Part shown: positions 12,186 to 25,771 of the stretch, one piece after another | Layout of the letters: each line of letters begins with the position of its first letter | How positions within the stretch are numbered: the first letter of the stretch is position 1 | Origin: Zerene cesonia | Lineage: Eukaryota > Arthropoda > Insecta > Lepidoptera > Pieridae | Assembly: GCF_012273895.1 (NCBI RefSeq) | Contig: NC_052116.1 | Span: 9,610,001 to 9,674,000, forward strand | DNA: 64,000 nt | Direction of reading: 5' to 3' | The notes under the pieces: generated by a model | Seen by the model: only the letters and a program-made list of their open reading frames with translations | Database searches by the model: none | What the model was told of the DNA's origin: nothing | Made by a program: the position numbers and the translations under genes

Positions 12186-15100
12186 ATAATAAATCTGAAC
12201 ATTGGTTTCCTGAATGAGTTTTTCAGGAAGTAATGACGTCGCGGGAACCTACTCGTGGTGCACACGCTTTGTTAGGTTTGAGGGAAACGGAGCTGCTTTT
12301 ACGGTAATGCTTCTTTTTATATCATCATCTTTAAAGATATTCTGCGAATTCTAACAGAGCAACGAACTAAATTTTTATCATTTTATATCATACAGCTATT
12401 CTGCTTTTAAATACATTTAAAAAATTTAAATATATCTGAGTTCGATACATATATATGCAAATGGATGTCTGTCTACTAGAAGCAAAGGCTATATCTTTAC
12501 AATCAAGAAAATATTTGTTCATTTATTTCTCTGCAACTTGTTTTATATTTATATCCAGCGATACAATATTACATAAATAGATTATCGAAGACTCGATAAA
12601 ATGCAATAGTTGTCGATAAGAATGCAAATGAGGTATCATCTTATAAACCTATCTGAGGTTCGCTCCATCTTAGCGGCTCTAAAGTGTTCATTAATTACCA
12701 CTTAACACTTTGGCTTCGACATTTTGTATTTATTTCTATATTTTTGCTAAAATTAACAAATTTTATTGCGAATTATAGATTCTACACATTATTCAACTTC
12801 AAACGAAGTACGAAAAACATGTTTGAAGAAGAATAGGAGAATCTCGCCGATAACCACAAGATGTGTGATCTGCAAACGAAAACTTTAAGATAATTCTAAT
12901 TATGTACTTAGAAATTCTTTACCCATCTTTTCAGATCTTTGTAGAATACTATTCTCTGCATTGATTGTAGGATTCTGAAAATACGCATGCTGGTCATCGA
13001 GCATAATGAATTCTGCGTTCTCCGAACATACTCTAGACTCTGGAGAGTTGCGTAATGCATATAGAAATTTGCAATTTAAATGATATTTACATGATATTAG
13101 CAAGTTATTGATCTGTCCGGTTGAGTGGACACATTGGTGTTAAATAGCCAGAACAATGGAGGTATTGGCTATGATGTACACCGGATACACGATACGGGAA
13201 TTTTATATAGATTTGTTAACAATCATTTATTATTATTGCAATAATGTGCTTGTTGTTAATTATGAAATGTGAGTTTAACATTAAATTTATCGTAATTTAT
13301 AAGCGTGGTATGAAAGTTTTATTAATACACAAGCGTAAATATAATTAGCAATAGAAACTAGATTGGCTTGTCTTTTGATGATATTACGAGTATATTACTA
13401 GTATGTAGTTAGGTACATTAGATATATCGGATTAAGGTATTTAAATATTTCACTACCTAGATAAATATTTCTTTATGTTGTGTATTGTTGTGTATTACTA
13501 GTGTAAAATGGTCACATTATGACAAATGGTCAGTTTACAAATTTGTTATCTTACATGAGGTAAAATCAAACTTAATGCAATTTTAAAAAGTGTACTTTCA
13601 ATTTCGGGTTATTCTTTGATCCGCACAGAAGTGAGTTTAAGAAACATATCTATCTATATATCACCGTTTGAAACAATGTAACTAAACATATTTTTTTCAT
13701 TATTATCACAAAACTTTCTTTCATATTACGCAAACTTTCAGCAACACATTTAATATGCATTGTTTAAACATCAATTCCATTAACGTTTCCCAACGCACTT
13801 ATAACTTATACGATCCGATTCAAATAGAAGCGCAAAACTAACGTGCATCACTTTTATATGCATTAGGTATGCATCGTGCATTGATTCGCAGTAGACGATA
13901 TGAGGCTTGCATATTAATACATAGCTAATTATAAATTCTCGCTACTAGACAAGCTGGCTGTACGTAGAAATTCATTAATTTTACGCTTGTACTAATCAAC
14001 CGGCGCTAAAAGAATAGCAAGTAATATTTACACGATATGGTTTATTTATTTATTTAATTTATGGAATACCAACAGCAAATACATATTACATATAAACTAT
14101 AGACATTACATTAAATCGTGTTATCTTGAGTATTTGGCAATAATAGTTGTACATAACTTTCGCATTATTATCCCACTTACACAATTATCTCGCATGAAAA
14201 AAAAAGTCGTAAATAAAAGTAACAATAAACGCTATGTACTCGTAATACTTGAAAAACATTGTATAATTTTGTAAAAAAAACCCTGGTATAACTGTATAAT
14301 GTTATATATATAATGTGTTGTCTTATTAATGGGAACAAAATCGTAGACCTATAAGCTGTTAATACGTTTACGTTTTATTTTCTACCAATATGCCATTACT
14401 TCTCTTTTCACCGAAGAAATGAATTACTCAATCTGACCCGAACCCTCCTTTTCTTAGGGAAACGTAAAATTATGTTTCGTCAAAATCCAATTCATATAAT
14501 ACATCAAAGAAAATGTAACTCTTAAATTTTAATATCATTGATGTTTAAACATTTGCACAACATTTATGTTCAATTTAAGAAGGTCTCTTGAATTGAAAAC
14601 TAAACTTAAACATTTATTCAGACGAGACTTCTTTCAATAACGCTTTTCAATCTTCATATTCAATACCAGAAAAACATGTACCTATATATATTTTCGTAAT
14701 TTAGCCAAGCGGCAACTTTGTCTGCCCACGTGCAATCCACGTAAATAATCAAACGTTTTACACGTAACGATCCGGAACGGACACGATTTCGCTCCATAAA
14801 ATCAATTTGTCGTATATTAGATCAGTTAACGACACCTCTTGACCTCCCAGCTCGGGCTCTTATTAAATTGGAGCGCCATCGATCGCTCTCCACGCCAAGT
14901 ATCGGATCCGCTGCATCGCCACGTCTAAACGACACTATTATTAGTATTCATTAGAGAATTCTTGAGGTTACGTCAGTATTGAGGTTATTGGAGTTCATGG
15001 CAATTAAGGATCATTATATTTATTGATACCGCATTGTATGTCTAGCGCATGCTTTGCCTCTAGTAGCTCCTGTCTACGGGCTAACATGGAAAGGCCACAC

Positions 15101-15840
15101 GGATACATTCATATTGTTAATGGTATTTTCTTGCGTTTTATGCGAGTGTTGATAAAGAATTAGAGATAAGAAGTAAGGGATTAACGGAACTCATTACTTA
15201 TTTCAATCCATTTACTGCATTCAATTTGCTACGAATGAGTGCATGGGCCAAGTAATAATACTCAGAATAATGAAATAGTCACGTTTTAAATCTATCGTTA
15301 AGACTTTCAATTTTCTTATAATTTTTTGGTAAAATTTACACTTAACATAGTATTTATAATGTATAATATCGTTTTGCACACACACAATGAAAATAATTGT
15401 AATAAAAAATACTGTTTATTGTACACCAAATAAAAAATTCACAAAAAAAAATCAGCAAAATAGTAACTGTACAAAAGGCGGGCTTATCCCAACTCATGTT
15501 TTATGCATTTACAAAAATATATCTAGACTTCAACTACATTATATGTAAATCAAAATTTATCTCTGTTTTTACAGTTTAAGCAATAATACGATGCACGTGA
15601 TAAAGGACACAGCGCTGTAAACGAGTTAAATCGGAGGCACAATGCTACAATGCTATTCATCATTTAACGTTTTCGCAATTCATTACACGATTTCGTTCAC
15701 ACGTAATATTTCGCAAAATATTCGCAAAGTCGTCCGAGTTTATGAAAATTAATCGTTCAAATAAATCACTTATTTATCCAATTTTACAAATGTCGATCAT
15801 TTTATTCGGTAAAGCCTCGCCGTAAACACAAAATCTTAAA

Positions 15841-15871
15841 TTGATGGAAGATAATAAATCTCTTCCATCAA
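15841..15871. repeat. 11-bp inverted repeat with a 9-base loop
   Basis: TTGATGGAAGA and TCTTCCATCAA are exact complements around TAATAAATC. Short enough to be chance, but cleaner than the background. Confidence 0.6.
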
Positions 15872-16497
15872 TTCCCGCCTCCTGTATTTTATAACAATTT
15901 TATATTAAAACAATTTCAATTATTTATACCTTTTGAAATATCGTATTATATTATAAACATTCAGTTAAGAATAATACTTCAAATTCCTTTAGTCAATGAT
16001 TATGTTAAAAGAAAAGGTTTTTAAAATCTGTGTAATTAGGAATACATACATTATCTCCAAAGCTAAACCCATGTCACTGTCACAACTACAAATAAAATAA
16101 AAGAGCTATTGCAAAGATTATCGTCGGTAAAACAAACGTTTTGTTAAAGATTCATATTGAAATTTCAAGGTGTAGACCACAGACAGCAATTTGACCTGAA
16201 CAAACTCTTCTTAATAAATTGCAAAATAACTAAATGGAGTGTCGGCTCTACGTGTTTATGAATATTTTAAATATAATAGAATTATTTTAATCGTCTCTCC
16301 AATAAGTAAGTGAAGTGGTTCATTTGGATTATCTGTGGCGCAGACGATTGAAAATAAGATTTAATTTTGTCAAAAAATTAATTGAATAAAATACATACGT
16401 TTAAGCTTTATCTTGAGAGTGTTCTTAGGACTCCAGGTCAAGAGGCCCGATATGTCAACAATGCCTCGGACACTCATTTACTGACACAAACACATCG

Positions 16498-16505
16498 TGA
16501 CGTCA
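16498..16505. promoter_or_regulatory. CRE palindrome TGACGTCA in a GC-richer block
   Basis: The motif sits at the left of a block (about 16480-16760) with CpG-bearing sequence (CACGAGCGCTACCGCTCAC, CATGCGCGCAGGCAACTG) amid AT-rich DNA. That is suggestive of a regulatory element or alternative start; no gene start could be tied to it. Confidence 0.3.
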
Positions 16506-17678
16506 CACACACGAGCGCTACCGCTCACACACTTCCCTAGAAAACCATTATTTTTTCGTAAACACTTAATATTCATTCCCGAATTAAGTCTCTACTTACA
16601 ATACCACAATACAATGAACATGCGCGCAGGCAACTGTCACAAAGTTCTGCAACCAGCCGCTAGCTGACGCTCACGTCGCCCCGACAGAGACAGATATATT
16701 TTAACAATGAGAGCGACAAGGACAGCGCAAGCAAAGGCTTTGAAAGCTCAGCATTGTAAGCAGTATGTAGGTTCAATCTTTTGTTTATTATATTAATGCT
16801 CGCGTGGTTGTTTTTTGTCGCTTATTATGCATTCGGCTGACATTACGGGCTACATGAGTTGACCGTGAGTCAGGCTTGTTCTATGAGGCTTTATTGACGT
16901 TAACCTGCCTTCTGTGATGGATGTGAAGACTTTTGTCTTTGAAACAATTTGTTGAGTATGGATGCTTATATTTTCTGTGCATACGTTTTGCGTCAAGAAA
17001 TATTTAACTTTTTTGCAAAGACGATGAATCAAGTCATATTTACGGTGAATTTTGGAAGCGTTCTGGTGATCTCTTTCAACTACGATAAAGAGAGTCTATG
17101 TTTATACTTTATTTGAAAAAAAAATGAGGTCGATCAAAAATTACTTGAACCAAAATTCCTAATTTAAGATTTAATTTAATAAAATCATAGTTATGGACAA
17201 TTACTTAAAGTTACTAGAATATGGCGCAATTTTCTGATGTCATCTTGACCTTGGATTTTTTTACATTCCTCATTATGAAGATTTACTTTACGAACGCACA
17301 TACGTACGTGAATTATCGCGTAACGAGAGCTCTCAGTGTAGTGTACCGGCAGAACACGCATAATGCATAAGTATACTACGCTATATAAAGCCATATTTTT
17401 GCTTCTTTTGTTGATAAATAATAATATTACCAATTTATTATTTACTTATATTTAGAAAGCAATGAATCGTAATTGATATCCGGAGGTTGGAAGTCACTCT
17501 CAGGGTCGGGCCAAGGGCCGAATGTCGATTTCTATCAATGACACTTGAGGTACGTTTTGGCCCCAAATTACCGACGACCCTTTTAAGGTACGGCGATAGA
17601 CTTTTATTTTTACTTTATTCTGTGTAGCTGCTGACTTTGACATACCTACTTAGACGTTATTTAGTTTGGATCACATCT

Positions 17679-17845
17679 ACTAGCGGTGCGCCCCGACTTC
17701 GCCAGTGGTACATATATAGCCTATAGCCTTCTTCGATAAATGGGCTATCAAAGACTGAATGAATTTTGTAAAATCGGACCAGTAGTTCCAGAGATTAGCG
17801 CGTTCAACTAAACAAACTAATCAACTTTATGACATTATTATAGAT
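17679..17845 (+). mobile_element. Diverged retroposon tail
   Basis: ACTAGCGGTGCGCCCCGACT, then GCCTATAGCC, AAATCGGACCAGTAGTTCC and GAGATTAGCGCGTTCAA: the standard order of blocks in this lepidopteran class. Diverged and without coding capacity. Confidence 0.6.
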
Positions 17846-17990
17846 TTGCTCTTCATCTATACATATTAACGCATCTTCTAAAGGGGAAGATCAAAGTAAA
17901 GAAGCTATTTGTGTTCAAAACAATACACAAATTACACCACTTATATAAATCAAGCAGAACTGGTGACCAAGTGTCGTTTGGCGAGGTGTG

Positions 17991-18018
17991 AGTGCGGAGT
18001 GCGGAGTGCGGAGTGCGG
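17991..18018. repeat. Four tandem copies of the heptamer AGTGCGG
   Basis: AGTGCGG occurs four times head to tail without change, within a locally GC-rich stretch. No function is evident. Confidence 0.85.
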
Positions 18019-18528
18019 GCTGGCCAATGCCCATCTAACCCAGACAGACCGGTTATGCTAATTTGTCCTCCATACGACTCTCGTTACATAAATTATGCGT
18101 TCTGTCCACAAAATTACGAACATCGACAAATGGTACTGTTTCATTTCTTAAGGAAGTGTACGCTTTTTTGTGATCAGAGAATTGCTAAATAGAAATCCAC
18201 TTTTGCATCTCGTTACCATTTCCCACTAGTCTTGAAAATATAGCTATTTATTATTTGATAGCATGTTCACATTTGACATTTATAACTTAGTAATTGTCAT
18301 TAAATTGACGTCATCCGAAGTGTCGTATTTGTGATTTATATGGAACTTTAGCTGCACACTAATTGCTCCGTTTACTTATTTTTTCATTGTCAAGCGTTGC
18401 TAATATTTCGAGCACGCTCTCCCGTTATGCGCCGCTTACGTCAAACACGCGTGAAAACATTACAACGTAACATTCAACGTAATACTATATTATGTAGGAC
18501 GTGAATTTTATTAAAAAATTATCATCTT

Positions 18529-18705
18529 ACTAGATTTCCGCCCGTGGTTTTGCTCTCGACGCCAAAGGAAAAATAGAGATACCCGATTTTCCCAGACAGT
18601 TCTTCTTCTGTGTGACCGGGAACTATGTTTTTTATTGAGTCTCAATCTATCTCTGTACTAAATTTCATTCAAATCGATTCAGTGGCTTAGATGTGAAGAA
18701 GATCC
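18529..18705 (+). mobile_element. Diverged retroposon tail
   Basis: ACTAGATTTCCGCCCGTGG head, GTGTGACCGGGAACTATG middle, and CAAATCGATTCAGTGGCTTA near the end follow the same block order as the copy at 17679-17845. It lies within 1 kb of that copy, so this is a small insertion cluster. Confidence 0.6.
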
Positions 18706-18929
18706 AGTTGAAGATAGTATTATGTTATCTGTGTCATAACTTACATAATTTTAAGTGAAGATAATTTAGAAGGTAGCTTTGACCTTCCTGAAAAACCTCA
18801 AGTTCTCGGTCAATGCAATCATGATTTTTTTTTTGCCAAATTACATACCCACTTTAATAGCCAGTAAAATGAGAAAGAAAAGACAAAATGTTTCATTGAG
18901 TTTTTACGAAATATCTTTTACATTGCAAC

Positions 18930-19110
18930 ATCATCACTACATAGTATAAAACAAAGTCGCTTCTCTGTCTCTATGTCCATATGTATGCCGAAATTTTTAA
19001 ACGAAACGGATTTTGATGGTGTTTTTTTTAATAGATAGAGTGATTCAAGAAGAAGGTTTATGTGTATAATGATATCTATAAAACTCCGAATTTACGCGTG
19101 CGGACAAAAG
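18930..19110 (+). mobile_element. Repeat fragment (AAACAAAGTCGC / ATAGATAGAGTGATTCAAG type)
   Basis: TATAAAACAAAGTCGCTTC, AACGGATTTTGATGGTG and AATAGATAGAGTGATTCAAG occur in this order, a combination I associate with an abundant lepidopteran interspersed repeat. Family name not known to me; boundaries approximate. Confidence 0.5.
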
Positions 19111-19704
19111 CTAGTTTGCAGCAAAATTATTTTTCTTACCATTCACAGTCTATGGTTTTATATATTAATCCTTTCCTTAATACTTCTAATTTCAGGTTCA
19201 GAATTAGACGGAATGAGCCCTCATGATAGGAACCAGCTTTCAATTAAAAAAGGAATCATAAAAATCAGTTCACCCATTAAGAAGTTATGAGGTAATAAAC
19301 ATAAAAAATAGAGTCGAATTGATAATTAAACGGCTTGTTTCTCTTTTCTTTAAGTCGGTTGAAATGTACTATATTATAACAGAGTTATATAAATGACACT
19401 TTTTTACTCACGTCAAATATGTAAGTAGTCAACTATTGAAATCTTAAACCTTATAGATTTTTTTCAATAATAATTTGCTGCCCATATAGCTAATAGAAAG
19501 TGATCCTTAAATGATAACTCACGAGGGCGTGACTTAAATGAATAATGAATGAAAGTGTGTGCCCCCAGTCAGAACATTAATGCCACCAATTGAATTAACA
19601 CCCGCTGCCGATCCGCCGTGCGAGTCATTTCCACACTTATTAAGCGTACCTACTTTATGAAGCTAGTCAGCATATTTGCTTAGAGAATTTTCTTCTATTT
19701 TTAA

Positions 19705-19845
19705 CCCGCTTTTATTAACTTCACTGGTATGTTTGTCTGTTTATTCGTTATCGACTCTTTAAGGTTCGATTATGACTTCAAACAGATTTATTTCAAAATT
19801 GACACTTATCAAAGATCAGTGACAATACAATAATTTCGTTAGTCA
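19705..19845 (+). mobile_element. Dispersed repeat, copy 1 (CGCTTTTATTA..TTCAC..GTATGTTTGT)
   Basis: CGCTTTTATTAACTTCACTG, GTATGTTTGTCTGTT and later AGTGACAATACAATAATTT align in order with 59133-59275. Diverged, no ORF. Confidence 0.5.
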
Positions 19846-20019
19846 ACTTGATTACGAGTATGTTCATTAAATTGCCAAGATCAAATCATTGCCGTCACAT
19901 CATTACTTTTAAATACTCTGTATGTGACGATTTAGTTGATTCTATCATTAATGCATGCGTTTTTAGTTTCTGAATCTATATTTATTATTTAGATACCACA
20001 CTGCCTAATAATATAGGTA

Positions 20020-20205
20020 AACTAGCTGCGCCCCGCGGTTTCACCCGCGTAAGTCCGTATCCCGTAGGAATATCGGGATAAAAAATAGATGTTGGCCGAT
20101 TCTCAGACCTACCCAATATGCTTACCAAATTTCAGAGGAATCGGTCAAGCCGTTTCGGAGGAGTATGGCAACGAAAACTGTGACACGAGAATTTTATATA
20201 TATAG
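20020..20205 (+). mobile_element. Lepidopteran retroposon tail, copy 2 of an identical pair
   Basis: Same 186-bp unit as 3452-3637, with no difference that I can see, and the same TATATATATAG end. The flanking sequences differ (GGTAA before this copy, AAATAA before the other), so these are separate insertions, not one segmental duplication. Confidence 0.75.
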
Positions 20206-23200
20206 ATTTACTAACTAAACAAAGAGTTTGACGGGCAAGGAAGAACTTTATAAAAATATTCTTATCTGAAATATTTACGCCTGACAAACATATCGAGCAA
20301 TTACTTCTTAAAGGAAGGAGGACGATGAATAATAACGTTCAAAACTTTATTATACGGTATAACCTGCGATATTTAATATAAAAATATATTATGTTGAAAG
20401 TTCTGCTCATATATATTGGAAAATAGAAGCGGGAGGTGTATAAGCGTTAATATAATATATAAAGCAGTAAATGATACAGCTGTATGGATGGATATAGCGT
20501 AGGAAGTGAGGTGAAGTGATGCATCATTTACAGTGAGTCAGCAAGTTTCTCGCCATCCATCACGCGTCGCCACCTGCTGACGTGATGCCTAACTAGGGCT
20601 TGAAGGCTGTGTGGTTACCAATACTCAGAACAAGATTATGTTATGTGGCTTGTGCTTGCGGCCTATTCTTCATTTTCCGAACAAAATAACTGTATTGTAC
20701 TGACGAAGGTGCATGGCCACAGGGGCTAACAAAATAGTTTAAATAGTCATGTGATATATATTTATATTATTTTAACTTTCTTATATTTTCAGGGTACCTA
20801 TATATTTTTTCATATAGTTATAACGTCTAGCGTTAATAAAGCATTATTTATATTTTACACATGTCTGAATTAACTATATAAGAAACATTCAGTTATGGTA
20901 CCAGAAATTTTGAGATTATTTACGCATCTCTGAGGACACGCTTCATGCAAGTGACGCAGCTCTAGGGAAGCGATATTATCCCACTTTTAGCCCTGCTGTG
21001 TTCTATCAATCTTCATGTTGGGCAAAGTGCGATCGCTCGTGAAAGCCATCTAAAACACAACGTAACGCAAAAATGCTATGGCAAAACTTACTTTAAATAT
21101 ATTTGAAATGTTTACGTGCTGCGCTCCGCCTTGGGGATTAAGGGGCATCTGACAACAAATACATATATTCCACTGGCATTCTACATACCGATATTCAAAA
21201 CTGTAATACTATTTATGGATACTGGATGGAAATAAAATTTCATTGGTGCAATCGTCAAAATCTCTCAAACTCAAAGGAATAAATTGAAGCACTGTCTTAC
21301 ATATTATTTTCACTTTTACCAAATGTTATATATAGCTCTACAATATATTAGATTCATGTTTAATGTAGTAATTTATATGGAATTTTAGAAGTCAATTATG
21401 ACATTGCATCATTTTCTATCAATTGTATAGTAAATTAAACAACCATAACGCATATACGCAGGTATAGCCACTAATTAAAAAAAAAAAAAATCTGCCAGAA
21501 TATATTGACTATTCAGCAAGAATGGTTTTTAATTCAAATCGCTCGACTCACTAACGAACCGTATAACTAAGTTGCGCCGGACCACTACACCTAAAAGCCG
21601 TAACACTGTTTTATTTTTATTTTCAGTTTGTACAGATAAATATCGCTAATCCACGTTTTTGTATTATACAAATAAAAATTAGATACAATCACAATATCCT
21701 CTCTTATATTGCTACCGACGAGAAAAATATTCCTATATATATTCATATTATGCTCCATACTTTATATATCAGAGCTGACGCTTTCATATTTCTTGTTATT
21801 TTGTCAACACCTTCTGTGAGTTAAATATGTTAATATATGCACAATTGTGTTGTAGGCGTGTCTACTCGCATATTGAAATTAGTAACATTACTACAAGCAT
21901 GGAGGATGAAACAGAATAATAGCTGAAGATGTTTCCGAAACGCGGGTACACATGTACGTACTTAGCGCACTTCGGAATTCAGATAGCACGTTTCCAAGCC
22001 ATACATTATTTTTGATATATTAGTATGGGCTAGTACGTAGTAGTAGTAGCTAGTCGATCCGTAATAATATTAAATGAGTTATAGTTTCATCTACATCTGA
22101 GCAAAATTGGATGAACCATGCATCTAAACTGTCTGCCTGATCTATTAATATTATTATGCGTTTGCAAACATGTAGGGTTAGCGACGTTTTTATAAGTTCA
22201 AGGAGCCCTGTTGCGAACGTTCTACTCTACGTTCTGTAACAGAAAATAATATATTAGAGACGCCATTAGAGTACCGTCAGCATCTCACGACGCCATCTCG
22301 TTTCGATATTCTCGGCTCAAATGTGTCTCTAAACGACATTCACACCACATTTGCGGATTTCACGCGAAGTATCAGTAATTTATGCGAACGAATGTTATTT
22401 ATTTGGCTCACGCAGCCATTATTTGCGTTTAGTACACTAAGATTTGTTTGCTGTATTGATCTCACGAACGATTTCTGCAATGTTATTTCGTTTTTTCTCA
22501 ACAAAATTTTAACGAAGTTGTGGCCTTTGTTAATCGGGAGTTGAGACATAGAACATTTTAGTATTGCAATGAAGAAACACAAATGAAAATATTAAAACTG
22601 AAACTTCATTGGCGCTTTTTTATATTTCCATAGCATCAAAGAATTTTCTTTTGTTTATTTCTATGTAACTTAAACATGAAATAAAACCATTAGGATTTCA
22701 TCCTAACTAACAAAAGTTAAGTATTTTAGGAATCCAGTTAAATATGAAAAAAAAATCTCTTACATTCATGCCGTCAAATTCTTAGGCAAGTATTTAAAAA
22801 AATTTACGAGAAGGAATGCAGCCTAGAAATCTATATCTTTCCTTTTTCTCACTGACAAAGCACCAGTTTCATTTAAAGGTCCTCTTCTATATAAATATGA
22901 AGTAGTATATTATTATATTTTCTTTGTATAAAGACACTATATTTTAGATAAGTTTTAGTAAGTCAGTATTCATACTGCTTATATATGTGTGCATAATTAT
23001 TGAAATCTCATTCAATAAGCTGATCAACTTACACGTAAATCTCTTTCACATTATATCTGTATGCGTCAAGTGATATCGTTGCAATATTTTTATTCTTGTC
23101 GTACAATTATTTCTCGTATTGCATAAAATAATGTTGCCATTTAGAAATTTGCGTTCCGGAATGAAAAATAGAAAAAAAATTAGCACCTGAGCAGAAAATG

Positions 23201-24066
23201 CATCTAGGAATATTAAAAAACGTTGAGAACAACGAAATTTCAAAGCTTTTAGTCGTGCTAGAAGGCTAGATATAAGAACGACGAATGGAAAATGCAAAAA
23301 TCTTTTGTACAAAACAATACGGAAGTGGTTTCAGTTTCTCATTTCTGCCCTTATCTAAGTCGTGGGAGATGGATCTCATGTGAGTACAAGTGATATGATC
23401 CGTTCGTGGCGTATATTCGAATGAGGATAGTTTCCCAAAGGATTCGGATAAACAAGGGTAGACCCTTGTTAAATTTTGCTTGAACGGAATATCAATTTTT
23501 TTGTAGGTGTTCAATGTGTGTTCGACTTAAAATGTAAATTCCTCGTCAAAACTAGAAAAGACGCGATGCTTTGTGTAATGCGAGTAAAAGCTATTATATT
23601 TCAACAGAATAATATTTTACGTCTGCTAACAAAATCAAAACCCTGTAACGTTACTAACAATTTATAATCTAATCCCCAGCTAGTAGTCTGGTTGAAATTG
23701 CTTTCTTTGCAGCGTAAGAATACTACCTTTTATCCTTAACATGGACTTAACGTTATCTCTTTAAAATAATATACTTCTTCATCATTCTCTTATCTGATAC
23801 AAAATGTTACTTAAAAAAAACTTTCTATCTGCTGCTGTGTAATTTTTTAACGTATATCTTCACTATACTTATGTCAGCGTCATTTCAGTCATAACCTAAA
23901 TAAAAAAAAAAACAGTATTCAGTATTCTTAACTTCATAGAAACGTCCGGATCATGTAACATACCTGCCCCTCTCTCAGTATAGCATTCCAAAGTATGAAA
24001 CAATCATACAATTACATAACATGACCGGGCATTATCCATTGCATCTTCCCAGTTGTGTCCACTCAC

Positions 24067-24221
24067 CTGCCTGTCCTCTCTGCGTTTTGGCTCTCGGAGA
24101 CACAAGCGAGAGCGGCAGCTGCAGCGTGGCGGGCGCGGGCTCGGAGCGGCGCGCCACCAGCGCAGCTTCCACCACGGAGTCAATGCTGGTGGACCTCGGC
24201 AGCTGCTCGGAGCAATCCCGC
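24067..24221 (-). CDS. Gene B, exon 4 in view: PRSTSIDS motif segment
   Basis: A 155-bp GC-rich exon between acceptor TTTATTATCAG and the strong donor GCAG|GTGAGT. It enters in phase 2 and leaves in phase 1. Its 51 whole codons read RDCSEQLPRSTSIDSVVEA, then ALVARRSEPAPATLQLPLSL, then VSPRAKTQRGQA. LPRSTSID is a phosphosite-like block of the kind seen in cytoplasmic tails and scaffold proteins; that resemblance is not a family assignment. The donor shows the coding sequence continues to the left, but I could not find a convincing phase-1 partner in the remaining 24 kb. Two plus-strand frames and one other minus frame are also open here, as expected for a GC-rich exon. Confidence 0.75.
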
Positions 24222-25157
24222 CTGATAATAAACACATTGCGTATTATATGCTTCAAATAAGACAAAAAATTCGGGGGAAAGTTACCCGGACTATTTTGTT
24301 ATATTGGTAAATATATAATTAAAAAATGATAGTGTAAATAATTTAATTATAATAATCTGGTGCATAAAAACGTACGTTCATTTAATCTTCAGTTACGATA
24401 TAAACATTAGTTATTATAATCGATGTAAACGAAAGCAAACAATTAATCAAAATTGTTACAGTATAGTAATATTTGTAATCTAGTATAATTTGATTACGCA
24501 ATCAATTTGTAAAATAATATGATATTAAATATAGAATCATAACCGAATTAAAGTAATTAAGCGGGCATTGTAATTAAATAAGTTCATTGTTTTGAGATCA
24601 AGGGGTGAGTGGGATGAAAGGATTACTTAGCGAATCATTTGTAATTATTATTTCATAATTGCTTTTAATTTCAAGAGTTGTAAAAATTATTTAAGGCTTT
24701 AAAGGAAAGAAGTAGACTTATTCATAATGCAAGTTTAGTCTAGAGCAAAATTATGTTTAGTAGAATAAAATGTATGTATGTATAACAAAATAGCAATAAA
24801 ATTGATAGTACATTCGAAAAGTACAAGTTTAACATGGTGGTTGTGAGGTGAGGTGATCCATGAAGCGATAAATGTAGTTTCATCATATGCAAATTACATA
24901 AAAATATGTATATATATTTTGTTACAGATCTAAATCCAATGATAACATTACTGTCCCGTACATAGGATTTAGGTGCAACAAACTGCACGGAAATCCGTAA
25001 AGTCGTTTTCAAGACACGAAAGACAAATGCTGAGACGAAAACCTTATACGACATTTAAACCACAATGCATTTTGAAAAGAAAGAAAACTATTTCACTTAT
25101 TTTATTTTTCCTTATTCATACATGGACCTGAATTTTTAACATTGTTATTGTTTACTG

Positions 25158-25193
25158 AAAATATATTGCATGATTTGTCATGCAATATATTTT
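25158..25193. repeat. Perfect 16-bp inverted repeat with a 4-base loop
   Basis: AAAATATATTGCATGA (25158-25173), loop TTTG, exact complement 25178-25193. It lies in a gene B intron. Confidence 0.8.
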
Positions 25194-25734
25194 ATGGAGA
25201 TAAATGCGACGACACGTAAAGATGAGTTTTAAAAGTGTTTGTAGTTTAATCTGAATTATAAAAATGTGTCGTTCATATTATAATGCATTCAAGTTCTACA
25301 GAGCAGTGCGACTGCTATAGGATAAAATAAGTATCTAAAGATTATATACTTTTTGAAAGCAAATGAAGTCCAACAGGAAAGCGCTAGAGGATTGAAAACA
25401 ACTAGTTTATTGGTTCGACGTCTACAACAATTGCGTCTCGAACAAACAACGTTAAGAAACAAACGGGATTTTTATTTCTTTTTGTTTTAACGCAAATCGC
25501 AAAGGGAAATACAGTTTTCTAACTATCAGACGTTTTTAAAACTTCCGAATGTGGTGCTTTATGTTTCAAGCGTTTATTCATCTATTTTATTACTAACTAT
25601 GCCTCGCTATTCGCAATTTTAACCATATGTGGTTGAATAATGGAAAAAAAAATCTAAATATCATTCGAATCTATGCCAGCTGTGAACAGCTAATCAGATA
25701 GGCAGACTTTCGTATACAATATTACTAGATATAG

Positions 25735-25771
25735 ATATAAATTACGTCATATAATATTACGTAATTTATAT
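25735..25771. repeat. 13-bp inverted repeat with an 11-base loop
   Basis: ATATAAATTACGT and ACGTAATTTATAT flank an AT-rich loop. Such palindromes are expected more often in DNA this AT-rich. Confidence 0.55.

Larger units (their letters stand above)
7007..24066. other. 17 kb with no confidently called exon (intron or 3' flank of gene B)
   Basis: The exon at 24067-24221 ends in a functional-looking donor, so at least one more exon should lie to the left, here or beyond the window. Reading the minus strand for a GC-rich block preceded by AG and entered in phase 1 gave no convincing hit. The best coding-like patch (8102-8290) fits phase 2, not phase 1. Identifiable content is repeats: 11396-11533, 12076-12185, 17679-17845, 18529-18705, 18930-19110, 19705-19845 and 20020-20205, plus the CRE-like site at 16498-16505. 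Confidence 0.5.

Noticed and set aside
20515..20585. Minus-strand RRVMDGEKLADSL followed by a stop after a CAGCAG, considered as gene B's last exon
   Set aside because: It needs phase 2 entry while the preceding exon leaves in phase 1, and the open run is only about 17 codons.
24021..24310. Two plus-strand frames over gene B exon 4
   Set aside because: Antisense shadows of the minus-strand exon, running into AT-rich intron without coding composition.
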